From: Adineta ricciae
Lineage: Eukaryota > Rotifera > Eurotatoria > Adinetida > Adinetidae
Reading direction: 5' to 3'
DNA: 64,000 nt
Assembly (NCBI GenBank): GCA_905250025.1
Contig: CAJNOJ010000382.1
Span: forward strand, 1-64,000
The notes beneath the pieces were generated by a model, which was not told the origin of the DNA, did not search any database, and saw nothing but the letters and a program-made list of their open reading frames with translations. Position 1 is the stretch's first letter; each line of letters begins with the position of its first letter. Positions 53,763 through 64,000 of the stretch are shown piece after piece. The position numbers and the translations under genes are program-made.

Positions 53763-54959
53763 GACGTTGTGAAATGATTATATGAATATGACTGAGTTTA
53801 TAAGCCCGTTAGAAAGTAAAAAAACCACGCGGATCATTATAAACTGCGGAGGAATTTTTTTCTTAAAAGGACATAAATTTATTCTGCTGGATGAGTTTCA
53901 TTTGACAATCAGACTTTGATTTTCTTTTAATAGTACTCTGTAATTGTTGACATTCACTGCAAGAATTACGTTCTTTACATGGAGAAAAGACCGGCAAAAA
54001 CTAATGAATAGATAAATTAAACCTTGTTTGTCGGGAAGATTCGCGATTATTCTATCTAATAATATGTACTCGAAGAACATTGTTTTGTGAAACATTCATT
54101 TTAATTTGAATAAAATATGACACAGTCGAATATATTATTAAGATGTCGTGAGTACAGTAGCAAGATTAAGCTTTTCTTGACATGATCAGTCTAATTCAAG
54201 TTGTGATGTAAACTGCACATTGGACCGACACCATCACGCTCGACATGCTCCAAAAACACTTTCACTGGAAAAGTACGACTCTTAAACTGTTTGATACTTA
54301 TCGAACGGAAACGAGGCCATATAAACAAAGAAACCAAGGGAATGCCAATGTAAAATTTACGCTCGTGACATGCAGATACCTTTACATTGTGATGGTTAAC
54401 AAAATGCATACTATTGTTTACCAACAAAATTCGTCTATAAGAGAATTTTTTCTTTGAAACTTGACAGGCATATCAATACATATTTTTATATACTGATATG
54501 TAGAAATCTGCTTTATTTGCCAGTTAAAATCATGGAATGAATACCGCTCAGTTTGGATTATTACTTTAAATCGAAGAGAGTGAATAATCATGACTTGTAA
54601 TCTCATAGTATTGAGCTTGTAATATAATAAATAATAATAATAATAATAATACCGTTCCATAGGCTTTTACGCTCGTTGGAGTCGGCCGCGGTTATTATTA
54701 GTATTTTTTCCATATGCAGCCGGGTTGTATCGTCTTTTCCTTTTGCGAGCAGTGGTTTCGGCACCCTCTTCTTCAAAAGTGTTCTCATCGACAAATCATG
54801 ATGATTACAAAGCTGTTGTGAGCACGAAGAAAAACAATATCAATCAAAACCATATTCATTAAAACACCTATACACTATGAATAATGGAAAGGAAAGGAAG
54901 ATATAAGTGTCGAGGAAAACATGAACGAAGTCATTTCTACTTGACATACTTCATTGAAT
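53763..54959. other. Divergent intergenic region with a copy-2-specific insertion
   Basis: Presumed promoters of the GPCR (minus) and NHL-7TM receptor (plus). Contains a TAA/TAATAA microsatellite (about 54625-54650) and a fold-back segment (to about 54705) absent from copy 1. Confidence 0.5.
54625..54705. repeat. (TAA)n microsatellite with inverted partner
   Basis: aataataataataccg at the left is followed about 40 bp later by cggttattattagta, its imperfect reverse complement, so the segment can fold into a hairpin. Not present at the matching place of copy 1 (about 19250-19310). Confidence 0.5.
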
Positions 54960-57900
54960 ATGTGGATAAAGAGTCCTTTCAACATTACTGTTGTTTTCCT
55001 GCTGATTCTCATCAATGGAATATCAGGTAAGCATCGTTTTTCCGAAGTATCTGACTTTGAGAATGAATTGAACTTGCTCCTTCGATCGTCTAGCTATTTG
55101 GTTCAATCAACCAAAATTCTGTCCAACAATAAAATGGAATCCGGTTGCAACGACTTTTTTTCGTCAAGACGTGACATACACAGATTATGGTCTTATTCTA
55201 TTTATTGATACGAATAATACAATTTATATCTCGGACACCGAAGACTATAAAATTCTCGTTTGGCATAAGGGTATTGGTGATCCCACGATAATTCCTGTAA
55301 AAGATGGGTGCATATTTCAGTCTACGTATGTCTCCAAAATTCATGAAATTTATATCCCTTGTGAAAATAAGAAACTCATTAAATGGGTACCAAATGAAAG
55401 GATTTTCGTTGACATCATGGACTTTGACAAAGTATGTGATCAGCTTTTCATCGATGTTGAGAATTATTTATATTGCTCAATTGCTTCTGGCACTGTAATT
55501 GAGAAAATATGGGTGGATAACACAAGCGAGACGGTGGTTGTGGCTGGCACAGGGAATCCTGGCTCAGCACCAAATGAACTCAGTGGCGCTAGTGACATCT
55601 TCGTTGACACAAATTTGGATCTCTATGTGGCTGACACCCAGAATCATCGCGTTCAACTTTTTCTCTTTCGCGAAACAAATGGAACAACAGTTGCAGGACG
55701 AACTTCATCAGATATTACAATTACGCTCTCTTATCCATTGTCAATCTTACTAGATGCTGACAAATATCTCTTTATTTCCGACAGTGAAAGTCATCGTGTT
55801 GTTGCCTCGGGACCAACCGGTTTTCGTTGTCTGGTTGGATGCGATGGCGAAGGTTCACAATCTCATCGGCTAAACTGGCCAGACAAACTTAGCTTTGACG
55901 TTTATGGAAATCTCTTTGTTAACGATCGTCTCAATTACCGTGTTCAGAAATTTCATCTGCATCAAGATTCTTGTGGTAAATATGGAGTATGAGCATGATT
56001 TACATTAGAATTCAGAAAAGATGAAATAATTAGATCATAACTCCCTTGTTTTCTTCATCTTCTCTTCAACTTTACCATCACCTTCACAACTATACTCTTC
56101 TTCATTATCGAACACTTCATTTCTTTTCCTATTTAGAAAATGTGCCACCAACGGCTCAAGCGACATATTCAGCAATCTTAACCGACAATCATCCACTGTT
56201 TTCACGCACTATATTGCATCCCTCAGATTATCACTACGAAACCATCGAAGTAATTGTCGTCAGTAAGAGTGACTTTTACATTCTCACTGCGAACAGCACA
56301 GTCGATCTTTATGGTCATCTCTACAAACATCATTTCGATCCATCGAATCCGACAAGTGATCTGATTGCATGGTATGGAAAATGTTGCAACAAAGAGCAGT
56401 TCAAGTTCACTCTTGAACTGTTTGTCAACATCAGATACATTCTGGTTGTCACAACATACAATCCAAATGTAACAGGCTCATTCTCAGTCACCGTCTTTGG
56501 TTCAAACCCAATTTGTCTGAAACCACCAAGTGAGTGACTAGATACGACTAAAATGAATATTGGATGGATAAAGACCTTCACTATAATCTGATTGTAGGCT
56601 GATTCAGTTCAGTCTAGATGTGTGTAAGCGCAGGCACCCGTCATGACAGAGAGATCTGAAGTTATTCATCGAGTTTCCATACCAAATCAGATTAAAACTG
56701 CGATTGATGTTTGTATTTTGTGCTGACTAAGACATCACGCACATGTTGAATACATTCGATCGGGCAATTACTTTAATACTTGAATAGCAGGAGCACATTC
56801 CCAATACTTTTTATGCTGTATAGATGCTGACCAACTGGTCGAATCAAACTACAGGTTTGCACTCACACACAATCATCAGACATATTCTCCTCCTTCTTGT
56901 AAGATGCTCTCAAGATACTACTATGAAGCATTGCAAATAAGTGTGAACGAGAGTGGTTTCTATACTATTCTCAGTAGCATCGATAATACGTACATGGATA
57001 CGTCGTTTTACATTTATAAACATGAGTTCTATGCACTTATTCCATTTGCAAATTTAATACGTATGAAAAACGATGCTTGCAATAAATACGATTCATCTGA
57101 AAATACAAATACCATTGAACTTCAAATCAACATTCGATACATATTAGTTGTGACAACATGTTCGTCCAACAGAGTGGGAAACTTCTTGATTAGAGTATCT
57201 GGCAGAAACCGTGTTAGTTTCGAACGAACAAGTGAGTAGTATATATGATCTTCACGAGTTGTACTAAGAAACACAACTCACATAAAGCAGATCATGCTAG
57301 TGGTATCGCAAATGAAACTTTTTATATTTTTCTACATAGATGCTTTGGCAAGTGTCCATTCGAACTATTCATCGGAACTAACAAAAGATAGTCCAAAGTA
57401 TGATAAATATTGTAATGGCCAAGATTTTTACTATGAATCTATACAATTAACTGTACTCACTAGTGGAAACTATAGTCTTGTTATGAGTCAAGTTTCGAAT
57501 GGACCTTTTGTTATACACATATATATGTATAAAAACCATTTCGATCCATTAAATCCGCGCGAAAATTCAATGTCAATCGATGACTATGCTTGTAATAAAA
57601 AATCTGAGAAAGAATTCACATTCACAGCTGATCTTCGCCATGATGACACATATATGCTAGTTGTGACGAATACTTATAATCGAGCGTATACACCGCGATT
57701 CTCAATCACTGTTTATGGTCCATCAAATGTTACTCTTCAGCGCATCGGTGAGTATCAACAACAGTCATACACTGAACACATAAAATGTTGTTTATATATA
57801 GAAAGACCACATTCATCTCTTACACCCTCACGCTTGACAGATAGCATAAAGTAGTGAGAAGACTGGAGATTATAGAAAGAAAGAAATTTTCAACTCTGTA

Positions 57901-59055
57901 AACATTTGCAATACACAGATGATACATGAAGATTCTGACAGATTGTTTTCTTTTTCAATGATTTGTTTAGTTGATGATAACTCTACTCGCTGTTATGTTG
58001 GTGGTCCGTGCAATACTCAAGTGAAAAGTATTGGTCTGACTCTCGATGACATTCTTCGACTGGAAATCAAGCCAAACATGACAATACATAATCAACCATT
58101 GTCCATCAAAATCAGTGCTGCATTATCGGTAATTATGTTTGTCGCGGGTGTCATCAACAGTCTCTGTTCATTCTTAACTTTTCAAAATCCAAATGCACGA
58201 ACAGTCGGATGTGGCCTGTATCTTCTCGCGTCCTCAGTCACTTCTCTCCTCACAATCACAATGTTCGGAATCAAATTTTGGTTTGTTGTGGTCATACAAA
58301 TGGATATATCTGTTCCTCAATCTGTCCTCCAAGGTGGTTGTAAGTTGATTGAGACTCTTCTTAAACTCTTCTGCTACTGGGATGCTTGGCTCAATGCGTG
58401 TGTAGCAGTGGAACGTGCAGTGAGCGCTTACAAAAAAGTGAGTTTTGACAAAGAGAAAAGTAAACGCTTAGCTCGATGGATCATCTTCATTTTACCAATT
58501 GTGATCATGGGAACGATCATCCATGAGCCACTACACCGTCACATTGTCGAATATAAAAGACAGGAACGTAGGGAGATTGACGGAGCGATTTATACTGAAA
58601 AAGACGTCGTGATAGATACGGTTTTCTGGTGTATAACTACCTATCCACAATCACTTCAAGATTACAATACAGCCATTCTCTTCATTCACCTTCTTGGTCC
58701 GTTCAGCATAAATCTTTTGTCTTCATTGTTCATCATCATTGGAAGTGCTCGACGACGAGCAGAAGCTCAGCTGCAACAAACATATAAACAGCATCTTCGT
58801 GAACAATGGAGCGAACACAAACAACTTGTCGTCAGTCCCATCCTTTTAGTTATTCTCTCAACACCACGTTTGGTCATTTCATTGCTATCTGGCTGTATAG
58901 GTGTGTCTCATTATACATGGTTATATCTTTGTGGTTATTTCATTTCATTCACACCTTCAATACTTGTCTTTGTTGTGTTTGTCCTTCCTTCGAGTTCTTA
59001 TCGAAAAACTTTCAAGAAATCGTTTTTTCGACTTTGTAAAAGGCGGCGATCATAG
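54960..59055 (+). CDS. Modular 7TM receptor: signal peptide, NHL propeller, three PPC-like domains, rhodopsin-like 7TM
   Basis: Six-exon model: 54960-55026, 55094-55975, 56137-56529, 56824-57231, 57340-57747, 57971-59055. It sums to 3243 nt (1080 aa) with no stop and all five introns phase 1. Exon 1 is the signal peptide (MWIKSPFNITVVFLLILINGIS). Exon 2 (about residues 23-316) starts IWFNQPKFCPTIKWNP and has NHL repeats (IYISDTEDYKILVW; LYVADTQNHRVQLF; LFISDSESHRVV; LFVNDRLNYRVQKF). Exons 3, 4 and 5 each encode one domain of about 131-136 residues with YYEAIQ.sV..SGFYt...s.idty.YlYk..Fdp and RYILVVTT..pn..G.FsitV.G, like bacterial pre-peptidase C-terminal domains. Exon 6 opens VDDNSTRCYVGGPCN and holds seven TMs with CVAVERAVSAYK at TM3. 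A surface sensor; ligand unknown. Confidence 0.88.
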
Positions 59056-59613
59056 GAGATGTCATCGGTGTTTGTCACTATTGTTATGCGGTGATTATTT
59101 GAAAAAATACATGTTGAAGAAAGTTCTGAATATCAATTTCAAAGGATTGGTACAAGCTACTTATTCGCATTTTTATGTGATACACGCTAAAAATCACGCA
59201 TATTCATGGTTGGATATTGATCTTTTTATAAGGTCTTGTTTGTCACAAGCCAGATTCAGGCGTCCAAGAACGTTCTGAATACGTTTTGTTTCTGACATGT
59301 CTTTAGTTAAGTATTGTCTACAGTATACTAAAAGTGTCGCATAAAAAGACCATTTGGCGGAAAATAGATGAATCTCCATGCATTCACACGCTTTAGTGGC
59401 CATGCTTGATATTATTGCACGATAAGGACGCATAAGTAGATGTTACATACTCTACACTAAGCGAAAGAAATAGCATGCGTACAAAAGTACGTGCATGTGC
59501 TTTTCCACGACACTTTTCTCCATCGTGATAAAGGCCATATAAAAGTGCATTGATTATGTTTGGAGGTACATGGGCGTACATAAAATGCACATTTTCATAA
59601 ATGATCCTTCGTT
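59056..59613. other. Non-coding interval
   Basis: 3' region of the receptor and 5' region of the sulfotransferase remnant. Nothing recognisable. Confidence 0.45.
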
Positions 59614-60531
59614 ATGATCAATCACTTGATAAGATTTGTAATCGCGGCAAATATTATTCTTGCCAAAGCAGTCCATAGTACTCATCCAACAACAACTAGC
59701 CTTCATATACGTAATTTAGATTCATTCAGAAAGTTTTGCAATAACAGTTCCAAGATTAAAACTAATAAATCCTTAACCATAGCCAAGCGCTACTCTCTCA
59801 ATGTCGTTTATAGTCGGGGACTCAACACAACTAGTGAAATGCTTCGAAATCTATTCTATGAACACGCACAAGCTCGACGTTTTATAATCAAGAACGAACA
59901 GATTTTCGTTCCCTTTCGTTTGACTCCAGATAAGCTCATCAAGAAATTGCAAGCGGTATGCTCAATGGGAAAACGCCTGTGCTCCACGAACGGCATATGT
60001 ACTTTATCCATTTCAATTCTTTAAATTATCCACAACCGGTATACATTAATATGATACGAAATCCTATGCGAAGAGTCGTGTCAAGAATACTATTGGACAC
60101 GTGAAATTTGTCGCGACGAGAATCGATGCTATTTCGATTTGAAATTTCTGAATGAAACATTGGATGAATGTGTTACTGTGCCACATGGAGTTAATACCAT
60201 TCTAACTGTAACACTCCGTCTGGCTTTTCACTAGTGACAGCGAAGAAGAATATTATTAACCATTACACAGTTGTTGGCATCGTTGAAGAATTGTGCAACT
60301 TCTTATTTGTACTCGAACGATTATTACCACGGTTCTTTAGCAATATCTGTCTCACATATATGACATATAGAAAATAGCATACGAACGACTGGTAGACGAC
60401 TAGAACCAAGCGATACGACCCTAGCGTCGTTAGGTACAGCACTTGATCTGGAATATAAACTTTACCATTTTGTCAAGAAACGTTTTCGAGACCAATTTCA
60501 ACAAGTTTTACTAATCAAATCTGATATTTGA
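59614..60531 (+). pseudogene. Heparan-sulfate/uronyl 2-O-sulfotransferase-like pseudogene, copy 2
   Basis: ATG at 59614 (MINHLIRFVIAANIILAKAVH) with a signal-anchor-like N-terminus. It keeps SLNVVYSRGLNTTSEMLRNLFYEHAQARRF, where the family has its PAPS-binding loop, a segment deleted in copy 1. A one-base insertion after LTPD (about 59932) breaks the frame, then PVYINMIRNPMRR appears in another frame. The shift after VVSRI (about 60086) is the same as in copy 1, followed by YYWTREICRDENRCYFD. The region equivalent to FFYGHDPNC is damaged. The C-terminal LYHFVKKRFRDQFQQVLLIKSDI ends with TGA at 60529-60531. Confidence 0.8.
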
Positions 60532-60727
60532 TCTTCTTTTGTGATGCATTTTGCTCTCCCGTTTTCTTCTTGTTTGTATCCGACAGGAAATATATTTTCT
60601 TTCGTTCGTTCTATATGATTTATGAAATTATACGTTCTCATTGTTTTGACTACTCCTTGCGCACGTGTATTCGATTGTTGATTTCATCTATAGCTGATGA
60701 AAACTGAAAAAAAGCCAACGTGACGGT

Positions 60728-62554
60728 ATGAGAATCATGGATGAAAAGAATTGCAATGAAAGCAACGAAGAAAAATGTGATGCCAAATTTCTTTTGCTTC
60801 ACAAACATCGAATGAATTCGTCTAAAAAAATGCAATTCGAATCGTTACCCAATGACTTACTACTCGAAATCTTCGATTATCTCGATGGCATTGAACTCTT
60901 CCGAATCTTTTCTCATCTCAACTCACGTTTTACCGAACTCCTCTCTTTCTACTCACGCTATTATCATTTCAATTTCCAATCGATCACCAAAAACGAAATG
61001 GATTTGGTTTGTCAGGAATCATTTCGAGAGAATGTTTGGAAAATCTCCTCATTGACACTCTCCGATGATGATGACACGCCCTACCAGACTGAATTATTTT
61101 TCTCCTACAGATTGCCTTTTCATAAGTTCTTTTCATTACGATCGTTGTCTTTATATCATATCCGTTCTAAAGTGGCATTCTATTGGTTATTATCAAACTT
61201 AAGCGTTTTCCCGCATTTCAGCTACTTAAAAATCGATCAAATCGATATTGATCGACAGGATATCTATCCTTATTGTTACTCAATTTGGTCCCTGTTCACT
61301 CTTACCGACCTTTACATATCCGATCCGAACCTTTTTCTCGATTATTTCTTGTACAATCTCAACATATCTGTATCTCTTAAACGCTTACATCTATTGGAAA
61401 GTTCGTTTCTGCCAACTGAATTCGAAACCTTACTCAAACATTCACCGTCCGTAGAAGAATTAACAATCGAAATCTACCAAGATTCGGATGACGATGATCT
61501 TTCCATCGACATGGACTTGCAAAGCACTCTTCCATTAATAACAATCCTAAATCTAAAATTTACCGGCTATTTCAGTGGATTAGATCATATTCTTCAATTA
61601 ACACCACATGTACTCAAATTACACATCGAATTATTCAATCAGAAAATCGATGGCTATCAATGGCAAGACTTGATTTGTAGACATTTAATGCACTTGTCAG
61701 ATTTTCACTTAAAAATGTCGTTTTATCTGACGATGGACTGCGATCTTGAAATGGAAGTCGATGAATTAGTTGAATCGTATCAGAGATCCTATTGGACTTT
61801 ACAACGGCAACTGCATTTTCGTTGCCTATCCAATCTTGAATACAACAATTCGGAAGAGCAGTATTTCGTTCTGTTCTATAGTTTACCATACGTATTCGAT
61901 GCATTCAAATATATCAAACCTGTTTACTCGAAGTCGACGTATAATTTTCAAGTCACGGAATGTGAATCATATGACACCGTTCGTATTCTCTGTCTGGTTC
62001 CCGATGACGACAAACCTACTGACGAAATCGATGAAAGAATTCAATTTTCCAACCTTCGCCACCTTGTTATTGGTTACACATTCAAATATCTCGATATTTT
62101 CTGTCCAAAATTGAACTTTTTAACAATCCTCGACATTCAGTATCTCGACGGTCAAGTTCGATCGCATGTACAAACGTTACTTAATCGTGCGCCTCGATTA
62201 CAAACGATCATTTTCAATAAGAATAACTGGTCGCTATTTTTCCTTGCGAGTAATTCTGTTCGACGTCTATCTATCCGAGATGGAATCTATTACAACATTC
62301 AACAATGCGAGCAACTATGTTCTTCTCCATTGTTTCAACAATGTCAAGTTTTAGAAATCAATCTTCAGAAGAAAACAAGTGTAGTCGATCTCATCAATCG
62401 AATGACGCGTCTGCGAACACTAATTTTCCAGTGTCAATGCGAGCAATGGAAAGAAAGTCCGACGAAATTAGAAACATGGTTTAAACATTATTTACCATCG
62501 CAGTATTTGATTAAGCGAGACGAATCCGGATCGTTTCGACTGTCGCTACAGTAA
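60728..62554 (+). CDS. F-box / LRR-like protein, copy 2
   Basis: 608 aa, ATG at 60728 (MRIMDEKNCNESNEEKCD). Same organisation as 22129-23940: an F-box (FESLPNDLLLEIFDYLDGIELFRIFSHLNSRFTELL) then irregular LRR-like sequence to the end. It has five extra residues near the N-terminus (CNESNE region). Intact, single exon, about 96 percent identical. Probable substrate receptor of an SCF ubiquitin ligase; substrate unknown. The Ly6-like gene starts 106 bp downstream, as in copy 1. Confidence 0.88.
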   Translation: MRIMDEKNCNESNEEKCDAKFLLLHKHRMNSSKKMQFESLPNDLLLEIFDYLDGIELFRIFSHLNSRFTELLSFYSRYYHFNFQSITKNEMDLVCQESFRENVWKISSLTLSDDDDTPYQTELFFSYRLPFHKFFSLRSLSLYHIRSKVAFYWLLSNLSVFPHFSYLKIDQIDIDRQDIYPYCYSIWSLFTLTDLYISDPNLFLDYFLYNLNISVSLKRLHLLESSFLPTEFETLLKHSPSVEELTIEIYQDSDDDDLSIDMDLQSTLPLITILNLKFTGYFSGLDHILQLTPHVLKLHIELFNQKIDGYQWQDLICRHLMHLSDFHLKMSFYLTMDCDLEMEVDELVESYQRSYWTLQRQLHFRCLSNLEYNNSEEQYFVLFYSLPYVFDAFKYIKPVYSKSTYNFQVTECESYDTVRILCLVPDDDKPTDEIDERIQFSNLRHLVIGYTFKYLDIFCPKLNFLTILDIQYLDGQVRSHVQTLLNRAPRLQTIIFNKNNWSLFFLASNSVRRLSIRDGIYYNIQQCEQLCSSPLFQQCQVLEINLQKKTSVVDLINRMTRLRTLIFQCQCEQWKESPTKLETWFKHYLPSQYLIKRDESGSFRLSLQ

Positions 62555-62626
62555 AAACAGTTCGCCCTTTTTTTGTTTTGTACACATTGCATGACAGGAA
62601 AAAATTATTTTGTTAAAAGTTTCTCG

Positions 62627-62634
62627 TATATAAG
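62627..62634 (+). promoter_or_regulatory. Possible TATA box of the Ly6-like gene, copy 2
   Basis: TATATAAG 34 bp before the ATG at 62661, as in copy 1. Confidence 0.35.
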
Positions 62635-62660
62635 AGACGGTGCGTTGATCGTATGTAGAA

Positions 62661-63614
62661 ATGACGGCGCTCTTCGTATTCTTCTGTATGTTGATACTTC
62701 GTTGTCAAAGTTTCATGAATATCGATCAATTTATGATGACGAACCAGACAAAAAGTCGAATGAACCTGACTTGTCTGTATTCCAATTCTATGGTTGCAGA
62801 TTGTGAGTACTGCGTATACCAATACTATAGTTACGGGTCGAACACCCAAGTCATTCAGGATTTTATTCAAATAACAAATACGTATAAAAGTTTCGCCGAA
62901 CGATGCAATGGCTTTTCGAATCAAACCGATATTGGATATGGTAATTGTTCACCGTTGTCATATGAAACATTTAATACATCGATTCTATGTATTTGTGCAA
63001 CGAATTTATGTAATCATGATCTTGATTCGTGTCGATTGTCAGTTCAGAATCAAACACAATCAAATTCTGCACCAGTAAGTTTACCAGCATTGCTTCCTCG
63101 ACTGCAGTTATCGATTTCTTGTGTCAATTCATTGTTTTCTCAAACTGATGCTGTCAACACGACTTATTATTGTGCCAATTCGCACTCTCCTTATATCAAC
63201 TTGACCGCATGCATTGAATATTATCGTGCAAATACAGTTTTATGTGCTCTTATACTTCAAGGCAATGAAACTATGGCGGTCGGATTATCCGACGATGAAT
63301 ATCGATTGATTTTGCTTGCAAATATCCAAAATATTTACTATTTTGATCAGTATCCCGGTGTAAGTGTAGCATATAATCAAAGTTCATCATACTTTTATGT
63401 GATTTACAAGCAAATAATTGATTCAAGTAACGAAACGTATATTCAGCAAGTATGCTTTTGTGCCCAAGATAATTGCACGTCAAATATGACAAGCTGTCTT
63501 AATGCAAATCGATCATTAATCGTTACCAATCATGGTCAGAGTAATCGTTTTCTTTCTGAAGAAAATCAGATTAATATATACTTATTCATTTTCTTCTATT
63601 TCTTTTTTTATTAA
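62661..63614 (+). CDS. Secreted Cys-rich, Ly6/uPAR-like, probably GPI-anchored protein, copy 2
   Basis: 317 aa, same length as the copy at 24046-24999. Signal peptide (MTALFVFFCMLILRCQS), two Cys-rich halves ending CICATNLCNHDLDSC and CFCAQDNCTSNMTSC, and a hydrophobic C-terminus. All cysteines are kept between copies; changes are scattered and mild. Poly(A) signal AATAAA just after the stop. Function unknown. Confidence 0.8.
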   Translation: MTALFVFFCMLILRCQSFMNIDQFMMTNQTKSRMNLTCLYSNSMVADCEYCVYQYYSYGSNTQVIQDFIQITNTYKSFAERCNGFSNQTDIGYGNCSPLSYETFNTSILCICATNLCNHDLDSCRLSVQNQTQSNSAPVSLPALLPRLQLSISCVNSLFSQTDAVNTTYYCANSHSPYINLTACIEYYRANTVLCALILQGNETMAVGLSDDEYRLILLANIQNIYYFDQYPGVSVAYNQSSSYFYVIYKQIIDSSNETYIQQVCFCAQDNCTSNMTSCLNANRSLIVTNHGQSNRFLSEENQINIYLFIFFYFFFY

Positions 63615-64000
63615 GTGATTTAGATTTCTTTTCAATAAAACTACCCATATGATGCTGCATTACTGTGCTTTAATAGTAGAAAAAAATGCTGATCTTCAAT
63701 GAAGAGTTTCGGTTTATATGACCAGAGCGTTCTTTATGTGTGAACGAGTGCACTACCACATATGTTATAAAATATGGTCGCGGGGATACAAAACAAAGCT
63801 CTCCTCAACTCTGAGAAAAGGTTTTGTAGGATAATACGACAATATTAGGGTTGTTGAAGCACTTTAGAAGATATAGAATGTTGAGATAGATGACATGTGG
63901 TGTGCGTATATGTGTACACCTTGGTAGATTCAATATATGTTTGTATATTTAAAGGAAAACTGCAACATGCATATTATGAAATAATCTACAGATAATAACC
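63615..64000. other. 3' flank of copy 2, cut by the window end
   Basis: Matches 25000-25396 with indels (for example tgcatattatgaaataatcta). No gene. Confidence 0.6.

Larger units (their letters stand above)
47128..64000 (+). repeat. Large direct segmental duplication, copy 2 (runs to window end)
   Basis: Colinear with 10962-25396; see that entry. It is longer mainly because it keeps the full NHL-7TM receptor (54960-59055). It lacks the MITE-like insertion of copy 1. Confidence 0.93.

Noticed and set aside
1-64000. CRISPR arrays, tRNA or rRNA genes, bdelloid-type telomere repeats, LTR or LINE reverse transcriptases
   Set aside because: Looked for by eye on both strands. No regularly spaced repeats, no convincing tRNA arm set, no TGTGGG-type arrays and no polymerase motifs were found. 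A covariance-model or profile search could still find diverged examples.

Overview
The window looks like nuclear DNA of a bdelloid rotifer (Adineta/Rotaria type; the genus cannot be settled from sequence alone). It is AT-rich and eukaryotic. Genes are split by very short GT-AG introns of about 47-70 bp. The content is typical of bdelloids: many lineage-expanded rhodopsin-like 7TM receptors, an NHL-propeller/7TM receptor, F-box/LRR-type proteins, divergent nuclear receptors, FG-GAP (VCBS) propeller proteins, remnants of the TPR + ADP-ribosyltransferase family, and a peptide transporter of fungal type. No CRISPR, rRNA, tRNA or intact transposon was seen.

Layout. 0-3 kb: the 3' end of a 7TM receptor gene and a decayed phospholipase D gene. 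3.2-10.4 kb: two copies of a very long FG-GAP propeller gene. Single-N joins at 3264, 6241 and 7900, plus an exact 108-bp duplication, indicate scaffolding artefacts. 10.96-25.4 kb: copy 1 of a large duplicated block. 26.6-31.2 kb: three tandem paralogues of an unrecognised two-TM, cysteine-containing membrane protein. 32-38 kb (minus strand): PTR2-like peptide transporter, claudin-like four-TM protein, an orphan membrane protein, and a GTPase with a predicted N-myristoylation start. 38.5-43.4 kb (plus strand): a 7TM receptor, a nuclear receptor and its broken tandem copy. 43.4-46.2 kb (minus strand): two tandem secreted LRR proteins and a hypothetical protein. 47.13-64 kb: copy 2 of the block, starting exactly at the fourth single-N join.

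The two block copies are direct, colinear and about 36 kb apart. Each carries, in order: a roughly six-TM protein, a TPR/ART pseudogene, a 332-aa GPCR, the NHL-7TM receptor, a 2-O-sulfotransferase pseudogene, an F-box protein and a Ly6-like GPI-type protein. Four of the seven genes are intact in both copies. The NHL-7TM receptor is intact only in copy 2, where a six-exon model gives 1080 aa and every intron is phase 1. In copy 1 a large internal deletion removed most of it. The sulfotransferase and TPR/ART genes carry the same disabling lesions in both copies, so they were already dead before the copies separated.

Nothing here behaves as a classical operon or defence island. Most genes are surface, secreted or sensory proteins plus a few regulators. 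The most novel items are the modular NHL/PPC-like/7TM receptor, the two-TM trio, the membrane-anchored FG-GAP protein, the fungal-type transporter and the myristoylated GTPase. Gene models were built by hand from splice consensus and reading-frame continuity and have no transcript support.
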